NCBI GenBank assembly: GCA_002339345.1
Contig: DDKM01000067.1
Span: forward strand, 1 to 40,659
Source of the DNA: Firmicutes bacterium UBA2598
GTDB taxonomy: Bacteria > Bacillota > PH28-bin88
Direction of reading: 5' to 3'
Length of the DNA: 40,659 nt
Below the pieces are notes generated by a model that worked only from the letters and a program-made list of their open reading frames with translations, searched no databases and had not been told where the DNA came from. The position numbers were made by a program, and so were the translations under genes. Shown here piece by piece: positions 8,249-16,841 of the stretch. The stretch's first letter is position 1. Each line of letters begins with the position of its first letter.

Positions 8249-9922
8249 TTGGGAATTACAGGCGCAGAAATGTTGGTACGATGCCTGGAGGAACTGGGTG
8301 TTGATCTGGTGTTCGGCTACCCGGGCGGTAATATCCTGCCGGTTTATGACGCCCTGATTGGGTCAAACATCCGCCACGTGCTGGTCAGGCAGGAACAGGG
8401 TGCAGTGCATGCTGCCAGCGGCTATGCCCGGGTAACCGGCAAGGCGGGGGTGTGTCTGGCTACCTCCGGACCTGGTGCCACCAACCTGGTTACAGGCATT
8501 GCCACCGCTTATATGGATTCCATTCCCCTGGTGGTGTTCACCGGGCAGGTGCCCACCATAATGGTGGGAACCGATGCCTTTCAGGAAGTGGACATTACCG
8601 GCATCACCATCCCCATCACCAAGCACAATTACCTGGTGAAGGATGTTGACGAGTTGCCAAGGGTGATCAAGGAGGCCTTTCATATTGCCACCACTGGCCG
8701 GACCGGCCCGGTGGTGGTGGATTTACCCAAGGATGTTAGTTCCGCCGTCTGCAAGGCCAAACCGCCCCAGGAGGTGGAACTGCGGGGCTATAAGCCCAAC
8801 TACCAGGGTCACCCCACCCAGATCAGGAACTTGGCCCGATTAATCCAGGAGGCCCGGCGGCCGGTCATCTACGCCGGGGGCGGTGTCATCCGGTCCGGGG
8901 CCAGTGATCTGTTACGCACCCTGGCGGAAAGGGTCAAAGCACCTGTAACCACCACTTTGATGGGTATTGGGGGCTTTCCGGAGGATCACCCCCTATCCCT
9001 GGGGATGCTGGGCATGCATGGTACCCCCTATGCCAATCTGGCGGTACAGGAATGCGATGTCCTGATCGGCCTGGGAGTGCGTTTTGACGACCGGGTGACA
9101 GCCGCAGTGGAGCATTTTGCGCCACGGGCCAAGGTGGTCCATGTGGATATCGACCCGGCGGAGATCGGTAAAAACGTGCTGGTGGACCTACCCATCGTGG
9201 GTGACCTGCGCCTGGTATTAACGGACCTGCTGGAGTTGGTGGAGGAAAAGGACCACCAGGAATGGTTGGATACCGTTTATGCCTGGCGGCGGGAGCGGCC
9301 GCTGGCCTACGGCAGTCCCGATGTGCTGCGGCCCCAGTATGTACTGGCCAAGCTGGGCGAACTGACCAGGCACCGGGCCATTATCACCACCGATGTGGGG
9401 CAGCACCAGATGTGGACCGCCCAGCATTACGGATTTGTCCGGCCAGGCAGCTTTCTCACCTCCGGCGGGCTGGGGACCATGGGGTACGGTTTCCCCGCCG
9501 CCCTTGGCGCCCAGCTGGGGGCACCGGACACCCTGGTGATCGCTGTAACCGGCGATGGCAGTTTCCAGATGCACATGGCGGAAATGGCTACCGCCGTCCA
9601 GGAAGGGCTGCCGGTAAAGATTTTGTTGTTCAACAATAACTCGTTGGGGATGGTGCGCCAGCTACAACACTTCTTCTGCAACCGCCGCTACACCGCCGTG
9701 GACATGGTCAATCCCGATTTCATGAAACTGGCGGAATGTTACGGTGCGGCAGGGCTGCGCATCCAGCAGCCGGCGGAGGTGGAACCTGTGCTGACGGAGG
9801 CCATCAACAACGGGCGGCTGACCATTATTGAATGTATCATCAGTGACACCGAACTGGTCTACCCGGTTGTTCCGGGTACCAAGGGGTTGCACGAAATGAT
9901 CGAATACACAGAAGAAAACTGA
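8249..9922 (+). CDS. ilvB: acetolactate synthase large subunit (divergent isozyme 2)
   Basis: A 557-residue paralogue of the first IlvB, starting at TTG 8249 with TGGAGGTG 8 bases ahead. It keeps the catalytic glutamate (RQEQGAVHAASGYAR, about Glu49), the FQEVDITGITIPITK segment and a GDG...NN ThDP motif. It differs at active-site positions: QLQHFFCNRRY has Leu (CTA 9662-9664, about residue 472) where Trp is usual, and the ThDP motif reads GDGSFQMHMAEM instead of the common GDGS.QMNSQEL. From work on E. coli AHAS II and plant AHAS, loss of this Trp lowers 2-ketobutyrate preference and gives resistance to several herbicides. I infer a pyruvate-preferring acetolactate synthase. It sits where ilvC often lies. 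Confidence 0.9.
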   Translation: MGITGAEMLVRCLEELGVDLVFGYPGGNILPVYDALIGSNIRHVLVRQEQGAVHAASGYARVTGKAGVCLATSGPGATNLVTGIATAYMDSIPLVVFTGQVPTIMVGTDAFQEVDITGITIPITKHNYLVKDVDELPRVIKEAFHIATTGRTGPVVVDLPKDVSSAVCKAKPPQEVELRGYKPNYQGHPTQIRNLARLIQEARRPVIYAGGGVIRSGASDLLRTLAERVKAPVTTTLMGIGGFPEDHPLSLGMLGMHGTPYANLAVQECDVLIGLGVRFDDRVTAAVEHFAPRAKVVHVDIDPAEIGKNVLVDLPIVGDLRLVLTDLLELVEEKDHQEWLDTVYAWRRERPLAYGSPDVLRPQYVLAKLGELTRHRAIITTDVGQHQMWTAQHYGFVRPGSFLTSGGLGTMGYGFPAALGAQLGAPDTLVIAVTGDGSFQMHMAEMATAVQEGLPVKILLFNNNSLGMVRQLQHFFCNRRYTAVDMVNPDFMKLAECYGAAGLRIQQPAEVEPVLTEAINNGRLTIIECIISDTELVYPVVPGTKGLHEMIEYTEEN

Positions 9923-9950
9923 TTATGGTGAAAGAAGAAGGTGGAATCCT

Positions 9951-11498
9951 GTGAGCAAGCGGGTATATATCTTTGATACCACCCTGCGGGACGGGGAACA
10001 GTCACCGGGAGTCTCCCTGAATATCCAGGAGAAGCTGGAGATCGCCCACCAGCTGGCCCGGATGGGGGTGGACATCATCGAGGCTGGTTTTCCGGTGGCC
10101 TCACCCGGTGATTTCGAGGCGGTCAAGGCGGTGGCGGAACAGGTAAAGGGGCCGATTATCGCCGGGCTGGCCCGAATCAGCCCCCAGGATATCGACCGGG
10201 CCTGGGAGGCCATTAAAGGGGCAAAACGGCCGCGTATCCACACCTTTTTGGCCACATCGGAAATTCACATGAAATACAAGCTGCGGATGTCCCGGGAACA
10301 GGTGTTGGAGGCCATCGCCAGGGGGGTGGCTCATGCCAGGCGGTATACCGATGATGTGGAATTCTCCCCGGAAGACGGGTCCCGCACCGACCTGGATTTT
10401 ATCTGCCAGGCTTTGACGGTGGCCATTGACGCCGGGGCCACCACCGTAAACATTCCAGACACTGTAGGCTATGCCACACCTGGGGAGTTCGGCAAGTTTA
10501 TCGCCGATATCAAGGCAAGGGTGCCCAACATCCACAAGGCGGTCATCAGTGTCCACTGCCACAACGATCTGGGCATGGCGGTGGCCAATTCCCTTGCGGC
10601 CATTGAAAACGGGGCCCAGCAGGTGGAAGTGGCGGTAAACGGCATCGGCGAGCGGGCGGGTAACACTGCTCTGGAAGAGATCGTCATGGCCCTGCACACC
10701 CGCCGGGACTATTATCCCTATTACACCAACATCAGGACAGAGGAAATCTACCGTACCAGCCGCATGGTGCAAAGCCTGACCGGAATGCCCATCCAGCCCA
10801 ACAAGGCCATTGTGGGTAAAAACGCCTTTGCCCACGAGTCCGGCATCCACCAGGACGGGGTGCTAAAGGAGCGCACCACTTATGAGATCATGAACCCTGC
10901 CATGATCGGCCTGGTACATAACAACCTGGTGCTGGGTAAGCACTCCGGCCGCCATGCATTTAAACAGCGCCTGGAGGAACTGGGCTATCAGCTGAAGGAC
11001 AAAGAACTGGATAAGGCCTTCGCCCGTTTCAAGAATCTGGCGGACCGCAAGAAGGACATCACCGACCGGGATTTGGAGGCACTGGTGGAGGATGAGATCA
11101 CCATCATCCCGGAACTTTTTGCCCTGGATTCCCTGCACATCAGCAGCGGCAACCGGGTGGTGCCCACCGGCACGGTGGGGCTGCGGGTCCAGGACCGGGT
11201 GCTGGAAGAAGCCGCAGTGGGTGACGGTCCGGTGGATGCGGTGTTCAAGGCCATCGATAAGATTGCCGGCATTAAGGTGTGCCTGAAACACTACTCCCTC
11301 AATGCGGTTACCGGCGGCAAAGACGCCATGGGTGAAGTGACGGTGCGGGTGGAACACGAGGAAAAGACCTATGTGGGCCGCGGTGTTTCCACCGATATCA
11401 TCGAAGCCAGTGCCAGGGCTTACATCAACGCCCTGAACAAGATCGTCTTTACCGTGGGCCTGGAGAAGCTCCCCCAAATCCGCGCCCTATTGGGTTAA
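9951..11498 (+). CDS. leuA: 2-isopropylmalate synthase
   Basis: A 515-residue DRE-TIM metallolyase condensing acetyl-CoA with 2-ketoisovalerate, the first step of leucine synthesis. The catalytic/metal motif DTTLRDGEQSPG is at the N-terminus, and HCHNDLGMAVANSL with NGIGERAGN form the rest of the active site. HESGIHQDGVLK marks the accessory subdomain. The C-terminal part (from about residue 390, SGNRVVPTGTVGL onward) is the LeuA dimer/regulatory domain that binds leucine in relatives. The start is GTG 9951 after an AGAAGGTGG ribosome binding site. The same strand and short gap place it in the ilv-leu operon. Confidence 0.96.
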   Translation: MSKRVYIFDTTLRDGEQSPGVSLNIQEKLEIAHQLARMGVDIIEAGFPVASPGDFEAVKAVAEQVKGPIIAGLARISPQDIDRAWEAIKGAKRPRIHTFLATSEIHMKYKLRMSREQVLEAIARGVAHARRYTDDVEFSPEDGSRTDLDFICQALTVAIDAGATTVNIPDTVGYATPGEFGKFIADIKARVPNIHKAVISVHCHNDLGMAVANSLAAIENGAQQVEVAVNGIGERAGNTALEEIVMALHTRRDYYPYYTNIRTEEIYRTSRMVQSLTGMPIQPNKAIVGKNAFAHESGIHQDGVLKERTTYEIMNPAMIGLVHNNLVLGKHSGRHAFKQRLEELGYQLKDKELDKAFARFKNLADRKKDITDRDLEALVEDEITIIPELFALDSLHISSGNRVVPTGTVGLRVQDRVLEEAAVGDGPVDAVFKAIDKIAGIKVCLKHYSLNAVTGGKDAMGEVTVRVEHEEKTYVGRGVSTDIIEASARAYINALNKIVFTVGLEKLPQIRALLG

Positions 11499-11579
11499 GG
11501 AAGGGTAGTTGGCAGGTACAGCTGCCCGGCAGCAACAGGGGATGTACTGGGTATTTACGGAAAGGAGGTATGGTGAACA

Positions 11580-12842
11580 ATGGGTATGACCATTACGGAA
11601 AAAATCCTGGCGGATCACGCCGGTCTGGACGGTGTGGAACCGGGCCAGTTGATCAACGCCAGGGTGGATGTGGTACTGGGCAATGACATCACCGCCCCCC
11701 TGGCCTTTAAGGAATTTGAGCAGCTGGGGCTGGATCGGGTTTTTGACCGGGACAAGATCGTGCTGGTTCCTGACCACTTCACCCCCAACAAGGATATCAA
11801 GTCCGCGGAGCAGGCTCGGGCCCTCAAGGAGTATGCCCGGCGGTACCAGATTACCAACTACTTTGAAGTCGGCCGGATGGGCATCGAACATTGCTTGCTG
11901 CCGGAAAAGGGCCTGGTGCTGCCGGGGGATGTGGTCATCGGCGCGGATTCCCATACCTGCACCTACGGTGCCTTGGGGGCCTTTGCCACCGGTGTTGGCA
12001 GCACCGATATGGCGGCGGCCATGGCTACCGGTGAAGTGTGGTTCAAGGTGCCGGAAACCATCAAATTGGTCTACCACGGTAAACTACCCCGCTGGGTGAG
12101 CGGCAAGGACCTCATTTTACATACCATCGGCCTGATCGGTGTGGATGGTGCCAGGTACATGGCCATGGAATTCACCGGCGAGGCCATTGATAACCTTTCC
12201 ATGGACGGCCGCTTCACCATGGCCAACATGGCCATCGAGGCTGGCGGCAAAAACGGCATTATCGCCCCGGATGAAACCACCCTGCAGTATGTGCGGGAAA
12301 GGGCGGGCCGGGAATATAAGGTCTACCAGAGCGACCCCGATGCCCGGTATGCCCGGGTGATTGAAATTGATGTGAGCAAACTGGAACCGGTGGTATCCTT
12401 CCCCCACCTGCCGGAAAATACCCGTTTTGTCAGCCAGGCTGGCCATGTGGACATCCACCAGGTGGTCATCGGCTCTTGCACCAACGGGCGGATGGAGGAC
12501 CTGCGGGTGGCTGCGGAAATTCTGAAAGGCAAAAAGGTGCATCCCGATGTCCGGGCCATCATCATTCCCGGCACCCAGGCCATTTACATGCAAGCCATCA
12601 AGGAAGGCCTGGTGGAAATATTCGTGGAGGCTGGGGCGGCGGTAAGCACCCCCACCTGTGGACCCTGCCTTGGTGGTCATATGGGTATTTTAGCTAAGGG
12701 TGAGCGGGCGGTGGCCACCACCAATCGTAACTTCGTCGGCCGCATGGGCCACCCGGAAAGTGAAGTTTACCTGGCCAGCCCGGCGGTAGCCGCCGCCACA
12801 GCCATCGCCGGCCGTATTGCCGGCCCTGGGGAGGTGCTGTAA
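11580..12842 (+). CDS. leuC: 3-isopropylmalate dehydratase large subunit
   Basis: A 420-residue aconitase-family subunit. With LeuD it isomerises 2- to 3-isopropylmalate. The 4Fe-4S ligands are visible in GSCTNGRMEDL and TPTCGPCLGGHMG, and GADSHTCTYGALGAFATGVGS is a family signature. Its length fits the archaeal/clostridial type (about 420), not the longer enterobacterial one. AAAGGAGG at 11561-11568 precedes ATG 11580. The stop TAA abuts the ATG of leuD, suggesting coupled translation. Confidence 0.95.
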   Translation: MGMTITEKILADHAGLDGVEPGQLINARVDVVLGNDITAPLAFKEFEQLGLDRVFDRDKIVLVPDHFTPNKDIKSAEQARALKEYARRYQITNYFEVGRMGIEHCLLPEKGLVLPGDVVIGADSHTCTYGALGAFATGVGSTDMAAAMATGEVWFKVPETIKLVYHGKLPRWVSGKDLILHTIGLIGVDGARYMAMEFTGEAIDNLSMDGRFTMANMAIEAGGKNGIIAPDETTLQYVRERAGREYKVYQSDPDARYARVIEIDVSKLEPVVSFPHLPENTRFVSQAGHVDIHQVVIGSCTNGRMEDLRVAAEILKGKKVHPDVRAIIIPGTQAIYMQAIKEGLVEIFVEAGAAVSTPTCGPCLGGHMGILAKGERAVATTNRNFVGRMGHPESEVYLASPAVAAATAIAGRIAGPGEVL

Positions 12843-13346
12843 ATGAAACTGTACGGCAAGACATGGAAGTTTGGCAATGATGTCGATACCGATGCCATCA
12901 TCCCGGCCCGTTACCTGTCTACCTCGGATCCAGCGGAACTGGCCAAACATTGCATGGAGGACGCCGATCCTTCTTTTCCACAAAAGGTCCAGCCCGGGGA
13001 CATCATTGTCGCCGGCAAGAATTTCGGCTGCGGCAGTTCCCGGGAGCATGCCCCCATCGCCATCAAGGCAGCCGGTGTGGGAGCGGTCATCGCCGCTTCC
13101 TTTGCGCGGATCTTCTACCGCAATGCCATCAACATCGGACTGCCTATCTTCGAGTCGCCGGAGGCGGCCGAGGCTATCCAGGAGGGAGATGTGGTCCAAC
13201 TGGACCCTGCCACCGGCACCGTTCATAACGTCAGCCGGGGTGAGACCTACCAGGCCACACCTTTCCCGGAGTTTATGCGCAAGCTGATGGAAGCCGGGGG
13301 ATTGATGGCCTATGTGGCGGAAAGGGTGAAAAAGGGTGGAGCATAG
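12843..13346 (+). CDS. leuD: 3-isopropylmalate dehydratase small subunit
   Basis: A 167-residue swivelling-domain partner of LeuC. Motifs include FGNDVDTDAIIPARYL at the N-terminus and GKNFGCGSSREHAP, the substrate-contacting loop. It begins directly after the leuC stop, with its ribosome binding site (GGGGAGGTG) inside leuC. Its end overlaps leuB by 11 bases. It is the short form typical of Firmicutes and archaea. Confidence 0.95.
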   Translation: MKLYGKTWKFGNDVDTDAIIPARYLSTSDPAELAKHCMEDADPSFPQKVQPGDIIVAGKNFGCGSSREHAPIAIKAAGVGAVIAASFARIFYRNAINIGLPIFESPEAAEAIQEGDVVQLDPATGTVHNVSRGETYQATPFPEFMRKLMEAGGLMAYVAERVKKGGA

Positions 13347-14412
13347 AATAGCCGTCCTGCCGGGGGATGGCATTGGCGTGGAAATTGTCCCGGAAGCCCT
13401 CAAGGTACTGGAAATGGTGGGCGAGCGGTATAACCGCCGCTTTCGGTTTACCCAGGGCCTCATCGGCGGGGCGGCCTACGATGCCGTGGGAACACCATTA
13501 CCGCCGGAAACGGTGAACCTTTGCCAGAACAGTGATGCCGTTTTACTGGGTGCGGTGGGTGGTCCCAAGTGGGATCACCTGCCGGTACACCTGCGGCCGG
13601 AGGCAGGGGCGCTGTTGCCGTTGCGCAAGGTCCTGGGATTGTATGCCAACCTGCGCCCGGTGGCCCTGTTTGAACCCCTGGTGGATGCATCCACCTTGAA
13701 ACCGGAGGTCATTTCCGGCACCGACCTGCTGGTGATCCGGGAGTTGACCGGCGGACTGTACTTTGGGGAGAAGAAACGGCAGCAGACGGTGGAGGGTGTA
13801 CAGGCGGTGGATACCCTGGTCTACAACAGCCAGGAAATTGAACGGATTGTACGGTTGGCCTTTGAAATGGCCCGCCAGCGCAAAAAACACGTTACTTCGG
13901 TGGATAAGGCCAATGTGCTGGAAAGTTCCCGCCTGTGGCGGGAAATCGCCACACAGGTGGCGGTGGACTACCCCGGTGTGGAACTTAACCATATGTATGT
14001 GGATAACTGTGCCATGCAGCTGGTGCGGGCTCCCCGCCAGTTTGACGTCATCGTCACCGAGAACATGTTCGGGGACATCCTGACGGACCAGGCTTCCATG
14101 CTCACCGGTTCCATCGGTATGCTGGCTTCCGCAAGCATTGGCGGCAGTGTGGCGTTGTACGAGCCGGCCCACGGCTCCGCCCCGGATATTGCCGGGCAGA
14201 ACAAGGCCAACCCCATTGCCACCATCCTATCGGTGGCCATGATGCTGGAGATATCCTTCCACCTGCCGGAGGCTGCCCACCTGATCCGCCGGGCTGTGGC
14301 GGATGTGCTGGCAGACGGTTACCGTACCGGTGACCTGGCTCAACCCGGCCAGCCGGTGGTGGGCACCCGGGAGATGGGTGATCTGGTTCGAAACCGGATT
14401 GCGGCCATGTAA
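13336..14412 (+). CDS. leuB: 3-isopropylmalate dehydrogenase
   Basis: A 358-residue NAD-dependent beta-decarboxylating dehydrogenase producing 2-ketoisocaproate, the leucine keto acid. It has the nucleotide-site start IAVLPGDGIGVEIVPEALKVL, RELTGGLYFGEKK, VDKANVLESSRLWR, the metal-binding region TENMFGDILTDQASML and EPAHGSAPDIAGQNKANP. The start is GTG 13336, inside leuD (11-base overlap), so translation is probably coupled. It is followed after 39 bases by cimA. Confidence 0.96.
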   Translation: MEHRIAVLPGDGIGVEIVPEALKVLEMVGERYNRRFRFTQGLIGGAAYDAVGTPLPPETVNLCQNSDAVLLGAVGGPKWDHLPVHLRPEAGALLPLRKVLGLYANLRPVALFEPLVDASTLKPEVISGTDLLVIRELTGGLYFGEKKRQQTVEGVQAVDTLVYNSQEIERIVRLAFEMARQRKKHVTSVDKANVLESSRLWREIATQVAVDYPGVELNHMYVDNCAMQLVRAPRQFDVIVTENMFGDILTDQASMLTGSIGMLASASIGGSVALYEPAHGSAPDIAGQNKANPIATILSVAMMLEISFHLPEAAHLIRRAVADVLADGYRTGDLAQPGQPVVGTREMGDLVRNRIAAM

Positions 14413-14451
14413 AGGGCTGATTGCTGCCCTTCATGTTTCGAGGAGATGTGT

Positions 14452-16020
14452 ATGGAGAAAATCAGTGTGTATGATACCACCTTGCGGGACGGCACCCAGG
14501 GGGAGGGCATCAGTCTTTCGGTGGAGGATAAACTGGCCATCGCCCGGCGGCTGGATTACCTGGGGGTGGATTACATCGAAGGGGGTTGGCCGGGTTCCAA
14601 TCCCAAAGATGTGGAGTTCTTCCGCCGGGCCGGTGAACTGCACCTGTGCCATTCCCGCCTGACCGCCTTTGGATCCACCCGGCGGGCGGGCATTGCCGCC
14701 AGCCAGGACAGCAACCTGCAGGCCCTGGTGGGCTGTGGTGTCAGGGTGGCCACTATCTTCGGCAAAAGTTGGGACTTTCAGGTGACCAGCGCTCTGGGCA
14801 CCACCCTGGCGGAAAACTTGGCCATGATCAGGGATTCCGTGGCCTTTTTAAAAGACCACGGGCTGGAAGTGATCTATGACGCCGAACACTTCTTTGACGG
14901 ATACCGCCGTAACCCCGCCTATGCCCTGGATACCCTGGCGGCGGCGGTGGAGGGCGGGGCGGACTGGGTGGTGTTGTGTGACACCAACGGTGGTTCCCTG
15001 CCCGGCTGGCTGGAAGGGGTGGTACGGGAAGTGGTGAAAACCCTCCCGGTGCCGGTGGGCATCCATACCCACAACGACGGCGAACTGGCGGTGGCCAACA
15101 CCCTGGCGGCGGTGGTTGCCGGCGCCCGCCAGGTGCAGGGCACCATCAACGGGTGGGGTGAGCGGTGCGGTAACGCCAATCTCTGTTCCATCATTCCCAA
15201 TCTGGAGCTGAAGATGGGATTTCGGGCGCTGCCGGCGGATCACCTGGTCCGGCTGACGGAAAGTGCCCACTACATCGCGGAAATCGCCAATGTCAGCCAG
15301 CCCCTGCACCAGCCCTTCGTGGGGGGCAGCGCCTTCGCCCACAAGGGTGGTGTCCATGTCCATGCTGTCATCAAGGATGCCCGCACCTATGAGCATGTCC
15401 CGCCAGAAGCGGTGGGCAACCGCCGGCGGGTGCTGGCCTCGGAACTGGGCGGGACGGGTACCATGCGCTGGAAAGCGGAGGAAATGGGTGTGGACCTGCC
15501 CGCCGAACAGACCAGGTTTCTGGTGGACCAGATCAAGGAACTGGAACACCAGGGGTACCAGTTCGAGGGCGCGGAAGCTTCCCTGGAACTGCTGTTGCGG
15601 AAGGCCATGGGCACAGATCTGCAGGGCTTTACCCTGGATTACTTCAAGGTGTTGACGGAAAAACGGAGCGGTGAACCCTCCGTGTCCGAGGCGGTGATCA
15701 AGATCAGGGTAGGGGACCAGGTGGTGCATACTGCTGCCGAGGGCAATGGTCCGGTAAACGCCCTGGACAATGCCCTGCGCAAGGCTCTGGAACAGTATCA
15801 CCCCAGTATCCGGGAAATGCACCTGACCGATTATAAGGTGCGGGTGCTGGATGAAAAGGATGCCACCCGTGCCAAGGTGCGAGTGCTTATCCAGTCCCGC
15901 AATCCCTTGTGCACCTGGAGCACCGTAGGGGTTTCGGAAAACATTATCGAGGCCAGCTGGCACGCCTTAACGGACAGCATGAACTACCTCCTGCTGAAGG
16001 ACCAGGAGCGTAGTGGGTAA
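14452..16020 (+). CDS. cimA: (R)-citramalate synthase
   Basis: A 522-residue LeuA-related enzyme joining acetyl-CoA and pyruvate to citramalate. LeuCD and LeuB then turn citramalate into 2-ketobutyrate, giving isoleucine without threonine. The motif YDTTLRDGTQGEGISLS (with GTQGEG in place of GEQSPG), HTHNDGELAVANTL and NGWGERCGNANL match the citramalate synthase branch of the family. The C-terminal LeuA-type domain (from about residue 405) probably binds isoleucine. ATG 14452 is preferred over ATG 14446 because AGGAG at 14441-14445 is then 6 bases away. It closes the operon, next to the leuCDB genes it depends on. Confidence 0.93.
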   Translation: MEKISVYDTTLRDGTQGEGISLSVEDKLAIARRLDYLGVDYIEGGWPGSNPKDVEFFRRAGELHLCHSRLTAFGSTRRAGIAASQDSNLQALVGCGVRVATIFGKSWDFQVTSALGTTLAENLAMIRDSVAFLKDHGLEVIYDAEHFFDGYRRNPAYALDTLAAAVEGGADWVVLCDTNGGSLPGWLEGVVREVVKTLPVPVGIHTHNDGELAVANTLAAVVAGARQVQGTINGWGERCGNANLCSIIPNLELKMGFRALPADHLVRLTESAHYIAEIANVSQPLHQPFVGGSAFAHKGGVHVHAVIKDARTYEHVPPEAVGNRRRVLASELGGTGTMRWKAEEMGVDLPAEQTRFLVDQIKELEHQGYQFEGAEASLELLLRKAMGTDLQGFTLDYFKVLTEKRSGEPSVSEAVIKIRVGDQVVHTAAEGNGPVNALDNALRKALEQYHPSIREMHLTDYKVRVLDEKDATRAKVRVLIQSRNPLCTWSTVGVSENIIEASWHALTDSMNYLLLKDQERSG

Positions 16021-16212
16021 ATGGGTTACTCCCTGGCTGTGCTCCACCAAGCGGCCTGGAGACCTCGCTGATTACCAGGGATGGCTTGTGTAATTATGTG
16101 TTGCGGCTACCGGTATGCTGCCAGGTTTTTTCTCCACCGGCGGCAGGTTTTACGGTAATAGGTGCAGAATTAAGTAATGAACTTCCCATGGGAAAGGCAG
16201 GTTTTTTAAGGC

Positions 16213-16707
16213 ATGAGATTGGGCAAACCCTTTAATAGGCGGAAACTGTTCCTGGCAGCCTTGATGGCCCTTGTCCTGGCGGGGCTGGCAACGGTGCCGG
16301 CCATGGCGGATCAGGAGGCTTTGTACCGGGAAATTGTGGCCCAGTTCATGGCACCGGATCGCTGTGGCAAGACCTTAGCGGACTGCCCGGCCAGCGTTTC
16401 CGAAAACATGCGCCAGGAAATTGCCGGGATGGTAAACCAGGGCAAGGGCAAGGATGAAATCATTCAATATTTTACCGACCTGTACGGGTTGCACGTGCTG
16501 GCCGCCCCGCCTAAGGAGGGCTTTTTCTGGACCGCCTGGCTGCTGCCGGTGGTCGCCCTCATCGCCGGTTGGGTGGTTATGCAGGGCTTTATTGTATCCC
16601 GCCGCCGGTCGGTGGCTCCGGCTCAGCGCAGCAAGAAAAAGCAGGTCGACCTGGATGATCCCCTACTGGATGACCGCATCATGGCGGAAGTCAAAAAGCG
16701 GCTGTAG
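16213..16707 (+). CDS. CcmH-like membrane protein with altered Cys motif
   Basis: A 164-residue protein. It has a signal peptide (about residues 11-32, ending VPAMA), a small extracytoplasmic domain (33-100), one membrane helix (about 103-124) and a basic cytoplasmic tail ending in an acidic/basic helix. The middle (SENMRQEIAGMVNQGKGKDEIIQYFTDLYG) is clearly CcmH/CycL-like. CcmH proteins hold apocytochrome c for haem attachment using an RCxxC pair. Here the pair is Cys51 and Cys58 with six residues between (RCGKTLADCPAS). I see no other cytochrome maturation gene nearby. The role is inferred as thiol/haem-lyase related, but could have drifted. A terminator follows at 16767. Confidence 0.72.
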   Translation: MRLGKPFNRRKLFLAALMALVLAGLATVPAMADQEALYREIVAQFMAPDRCGKTLADCPASVSENMRQEIAGMVNQGKGKDEIIQYFTDLYGLHVLAAPPKEGFFWTAWLLPVVALIAGWVVMQGFIVSRRRSVAPAQRSKKKQVDLDDPLLDDRIMAEVKKRL

Positions 16708-16766
16708 CGGCATCCCGTCCACTCCTACCCAGCCTGGCATACAGCTAGCGCCCACTACGGTGTAAA

Positions 16767-16806
16767 CAACGGCTCCCCCGGTTCAGGGAGAGCCGTTGGT
16801 TTTTTT
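16767..16806. terminator. intrinsic terminator
   Basis: CAACGGCTC (16767-16775) pairs with GAGCCGTTG (16790-16798), extended by CCC/GGG, with a short loop and then a run of seven T. It ends the CcmH-like gene. The minus-strand DUF881 genes converge on it from the other side. Confidence 0.85.
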
Positions 16807-16841
16807 GATCCTTTGAGGGTGCTTTTCTTTTTGGTCCCAAT

